A program made the position numbers and the translations under genes. Shown piece by piece: positions 61,011-64,000 of a DNA stretch of 64,000 nt (positions are counted from its first letter, which is position 1; each line of letters opens with the position of its first letter). Under the pieces are notes generated by a model that saw only the letters and a program-made list of their open reading frames with translations, was not told where the DNA came from and searched no databases. The DNA comes from Huiozyma naganishii CBS 8797 (taxonomy: Eukaryota > Ascomycota > Saccharomycetes > Saccharomycetales > Saccharomycetaceae). The stretch is taken from assembly GCF_000348985.1 (NCBI RefSeq), contig NC_035931.1:434001-498000 (forward strand). The letters are read 5' to 3'.

Positions 61011-63425
61011 ATGTCGGACCGGTTTCCTAGTGAGTTGTCGAACGACTCGCAGGATTCACTTGTCCAGAACTCAGAAACGTCAACCCCTGCACAGATCCCG
61101 CAGAGAAGCTCCTCTGTAAAGAGAAACGGATCCACCTCTTCGCATTATGATAATATTAACGCAAATTTGCATGCTAGAGTGAAGGCGTTCCAAGAACAGA
61201 GGGCTTTGAAGAGAACGAGCAGCACGGGTAGCAATAAAAGAAACTCAACGGATTCGCTAGCAGGGCAGCCCAAACAGGATGTACCCACCGGTGCGAACAC
61301 CTCCTCGTCTAAAAATATAAACCACATCGTTAACAAACCGCTACCCCCGTTACCACCAGTTACTGCTACGGACCCAGTTCATGCGCATTCTTCGAAACCA
61401 TCCCCGTCACCTCCACCTTCCTCTCTACCTTCACAATTAGCATCGTTTGCCTCTACATCGCAGGAAGATCTGTTGTTGCAAAAGAATAAGCAGCAGCAGC
61501 AGCAACAGCAACAACAAACGATGGGGCCTCCGAAACTTTCATCCATCCCAGCGTATAATAACTTAAAGAACCCAAAGGCTTCGATACCGATATCGTTGCC
61601 CCGGATGGAGAAGAGCAAGAATAAAGAGGGCCGGTTGGAACAGGGAGAGGTGACGGTCGCGGCCGCAGCGGCGGAGTCTGTTACTGAGAGAATAGAATCG
61701 GGCTCTGCAGTCACTGGTGTCCCAGCCATGAAAAGATCCTCGATGGTTATCGATTTATCGACACAGATAAGTAGTGTGTCCGTTGAAGATACACCCGGAC
61801 CAGTAGAGGGGGGCACGCGAAATCCACAGGACGTAGTAGACGTCAGGACCCCTCCAAACGAACTGGACCCTCAGAAAGCGGGCGCTCACTCACCAAAAGT
61901 TATATCTCCATCGCAGTTCAACCCAATCAGAAGAGCACCAAAGAGACCACCGCTACCTAACGTCAGACCAATGCAGAATCCAACCATCGTGGGGCATGCC
62001 CCAGTGGTGCAAAACAGGCCGAAGCAATCCTTGTCTGCGCGCCGTGGGCTAAAATTACCACCCGGTGGGATGTCATTGAAATCGTTGACGAGACCCACAC
62101 CATCGTCAAAGGCTGGGAATGCCGCTGCAGGGGGGAACAATACCCATTTGCACGAGTTTGCAGCGAGCCCCGTTAACAAGAATCATCATCACAGGCCAGG
62201 GGAGAAGAGGTCGAACCCGGGATCCCTGATAAACGGGGTTCAGTCACTCTCCACGTCGTCTGCAAACACGGAACAACGGGACACGGAGGGGACAGAACCA
62301 GTCGGGACGATCGGTTCCAATGGGTCCGGGTCCGGTGGCTCTGGTTCCGGATCCGGTGGACTCTTCTCAAACTTCTCCAAGTATGTGGATATCAAATCTG
62401 GCTCTCTGAATTTTGCTGGTAAATTGTCGCTATCATCAAAGGGGATTGATTTCAGTAACGGTTCCAGCTCGAGAATCACTCTCGATGAATTGGAATTTTT
62501 AGAGGAGCTAGGACATGGGAACTACGGGAAGGTTTCGAAAGTTTTGCATAAACCGACAAACGTCATCATGGCAATGAAGGAAGTAAGACTGGAGCTTGAC
62601 GAGGCCAAGTTCAGGCAAATACTGATGGAGCTCGAGATCCTGCATAAGTGCCAGTCGCCGTACATCGTGGACTTCTATGGCGCGTTCTTCATCGAGGGCG
62701 CAGTCTACATGTGCATGGAGTACATGGACGGTGGGTCCCTAGACAAGATATACGATCAGTCACCAGAGATCGGTGGACTGGATGAATCGCATCTTGCGTT
62801 CATCGCAGATGCCGTGATCAGGGGGCTTCGCGAGTTGAAGGAGGTGCACCACATCATCCACAGAGACGTGAAACCGACGAACGTCCTATGTTCGAAGAAG
62901 CAGGGGACTGTCAAGCTATGTGATTTCGGTGTCTCCGGGAACCTTGTTGCATCGATGGCCAAGACAAACATCGGGTGTCAGTCGTACATGGCTCCAGAAC
63001 GTATCAAGTCTTTGAACCCAGACATCGCTACATACACTGTCCAGTCGGACATCTGGTCGCTCGGGCTCAGTATACTGGAGATGGCGCTGGGCAGGTACCC
63101 GTACCCTCCAGAGACCTTTGACAACATATTCTCGCAACTGAGTGCGATCGTCGACGGCCCACCGCCAAGACTACCCGCGGGCAGATTCAGCGCGGAGGCT
63201 CAAGATTTCGTCTCCCTGTGTCTGCAGAAGAGACCCGAGCGAAGACCCACGTACGCGATGCTGCTGGAACACCCGTGGCTGGTCAGGTTCAGATCCGTGG
63301 ACTTGAAGATGAGCGAGTACATAACGGAACGGCTCGACAAGAGGAAGCAGATCCTGCAAGAGCGCGGCGAGGACAGCCTGCCAAAGGCCATCCCAGCGCT
63401 GCACATGGGCATGGGGTCCGTGTGA
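61011..63425 (+). CDS. PBS2: PBS2, MAP kinase kinase of the HOG osmotic pathway
   Basis: 804 residues; S. cerevisiae Pbs2 has 668, so the N-terminal scaffold region is longer. It phosphorylates Hog1 in hyperosmotic stress. The Sho1 SH3-binding motif NKPLPPLPPV is at 108-117. A Q9 run at about 161-169 and a Gly/Ser run near 440-455 are low-complexity insertions. The kinase domain (about 490-770) has GHGNYGKVSKV, HRDVKPTNVLC near 618 and DFGVSGNLV near 637. The activation-loop sites correspond to Ser648 and Thr652 in SMAKTNIG. Adjacent to SPT10 as on chromosome X; downstream the order breaks. Confidence 0.97.
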   Translation: MSDRFPSELSNDSQDSLVQNSETSTPAQIPQRSSSVKRNGSTSSHYDNINANLHARVKAFQEQRALKRTSSTGSNKRNSTDSLAGQPKQDVPTGANTSSSKNINHIVNKPLPPLPPVTATDPVHAHSSKPSPSPPPSSLPSQLASFASTSQEDLLLQKNKQQQQQQQQQTMGPPKLSSIPAYNNLKNPKASIPISLPRMEKSKNKEGRLEQGEVTVAAAAAESVTERIESGSAVTGVPAMKRSSMVIDLSTQISSVSVEDTPGPVEGGTRNPQDVVDVRTPPNELDPQKAGAHSPKVISPSQFNPIRRAPKRPPLPNVRPMQNPTIVGHAPVVQNRPKQSLSARRGLKLPPGGMSLKSLTRPTPSSKAGNAAAGGNNTHLHEFAASPVNKNHHHRPGEKRSNPGSLINGVQSLSTSSANTEQRDTEGTEPVGTIGSNGSGSGGSGSGSGGLFSNFSKYVDIKSGSLNFAGKLSLSSKGIDFSNGSSSRITLDELEFLEELGHGNYGKVSKVLHKPTNVIMAMKEVRLELDEAKFRQILMELEILHKCQSPYIVDFYGAFFIEGAVYMCMEYMDGGSLDKIYDQSPEIGGLDESHLAFIADAVIRGLRELKEVHHIIHRDVKPTNVLCSKKQGTVKLCDFGVSGNLVASMAKTNIGCQSYMAPERIKSLNPDIATYTVQSDIWSLGLSILEMALGRYPYPPETFDNIFSQLSAIVDGPPPRLPAGRFSAEAQDFVSLCLQKRPERRPTYAMLLEHPWLVRFRSVDLKMSEYITERLDKRKQILQERGEDSLPKAIPALHMGMGSV

Positions 63426-63837
63426 GCCGACGCCATTGCGCAAGCAACCGGGTACAGAGACCATCGCTGAGCAACTGTTACCAACACAGCACGTGACTCT
63501 CAAAAAGCCTCGCACGGCGATTTTTTTGACGGAAGAAGAAGATAAATAACACAATTTTTTTCACTGTCGCAGTATATAAGAAGAGAAGAGCGATGCGATG
63601 TGCAAGGTGGAACTGTTCAGTCTCTGTTGGATGGTAAGCACACACACACACACACACTTATATATATCTTCATATATTGTTTGATTAGACAACGTCTGCT
63701 AGCTGAAAAGTATAGATAATTCCCACTTTTTTCTCGCTTTTCCCTTTGCTTTCAGTTCTTTTATATCTTGATATATTTGTCCAGCTGCCAGTGTTCAATT
63801 GATATCGTCCATCGATAACCTACAAATACATTTACAC
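63426..63837. promoter_or_regulatory. CYS4 upstream region
   Basis: 412 bases. CACGTG at 63490-63495 overlaps TGACTC at 63494-63499, a joined Cbf1 and Gcn4-type site. A CA microsatellite with a following TA tract lies at about 63640-63667. TATA-like sequences occur at 63572-63577 and 63762-63777. Confidence 0.6.
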
Positions 63838-64000
63838 ATGTCGGATTTTAGAACCAACGTGATCGATCTGGTCGGAAACACCCCCATGGTCGAGTTGACC
63901 AAGTTGCCCAAGGCTTTGGGCATCAAGCCACAGGTTTATGTGAAGCTCGAATTGTACAATCCAGGTGGTTCGACTAAAGATCGTATTGCCAAGAATATGA
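63838..64000 (+). CDS. CYS4: CYS4, cystathionine beta-synthase (5' part only)
   Basis: Only 54 codons are inside the window. The protein starts MSDFRTNVIDLVGNTPMVEL, with LPKALGIKPQVYVKLELYNP next, close to S. cerevisiae Cys4, which has six more residues at the N-terminus. The PLP-binding lysine is Lys47 in PGGSTKDRIA. The enzyme joins serine and homocysteine to cystathionine in transsulfuration. A cysteine synthase-like paralogue cannot be excluded from so short a piece. CYS4 is not next to PBS2 in S. cerevisiae. Confidence 0.88.
   Translation, partial: MSDFRTNVIDLVGNTPMVELTKLPKALGIKPQVYVKLELYNPGGSTKDRIAKNM

Overview
The window is nuclear DNA of a budding yeast of the family Saccharomycetaceae. 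Genes are compact, mostly intron-free and tightly spaced, and the two spliced genes carry yeast-type GTATGT and TACTAAC signals. Gene order follows Saccharomyces cerevisiae closely. A clade close to Kazachstania or Naumovozyma (after the whole-genome duplication, WGD) is my best guess, but the species is inferred, not proven.

Layout. From 1 to about 25 kb: SPT7 (cut by the left edge), a tRNA-Arg/tRNA-Asp pair, UBC4 (intron), MAK21, TEC1, MIS1, RPL19 (intron, two-base first exon), an ADP/ATP carrier, tRNA-Leu, a Hek2-like KH protein with a long tandem-repeat tail, and a small YBR085C-A-like gene. From 25 to 50 kb: IST2, a YBL036C-like PLP-binding protein, TAH18, POL30 (PCNA), NHP6, TIM12, PBY1, RXT2, YBR096W, VPS15, MMS4, FES1, EXO84 and SIF2. 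This matches S. cerevisiae chromosome II (YBR081C to YBR103W) with a few insertions and swaps. From 50 to 63.4 kb: a YJL118W-position gene, RPE1, ALB1, MTC1, LSM1, TRM61, NIT2, SPT10, a 51-codon MCO6-like gene and PBS2, matching chromosome X (YJL118W to YJL128C). The right edge holds the start of CYS4, a further breakpoint.

Most genes are housekeeping: chromatin and transcription (SPT7, RXT2, SIF2, SPT10, NHP6), replication and repair (POL30, MMS4), ribosome biogenesis and RNA (MAK21, ALB1, RPL19, TRM61, LSM1), membrane traffic (VPS15, EXO84, IST2), mitochondria (MIS1, AAC, TIM12), and signalling (TEC1, PBS2). Several promoters carry readable regulatory code: PAC/RRPE pairs at MAK21, ALB1, TRM61 and FES1; a Ste12/Tec1 composite upstream of TEC1; MCB sites at POL30; a heat-shock element at FES1; and a Cbf1/Gcn4 site upstream of CYS4.

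The least ordinary object is the KH gene at 21506-23809. It looks like a Hek2/Khd1 relative that kept two KH domains, has an altered GxxG loop in the first, and replaced the third with about 14 copies of a 25-residue basic/polar repeat. Base composition also changes along the window: the left 20 kb look AT-rich and 46-56 kb GC-rich, judged by eye.
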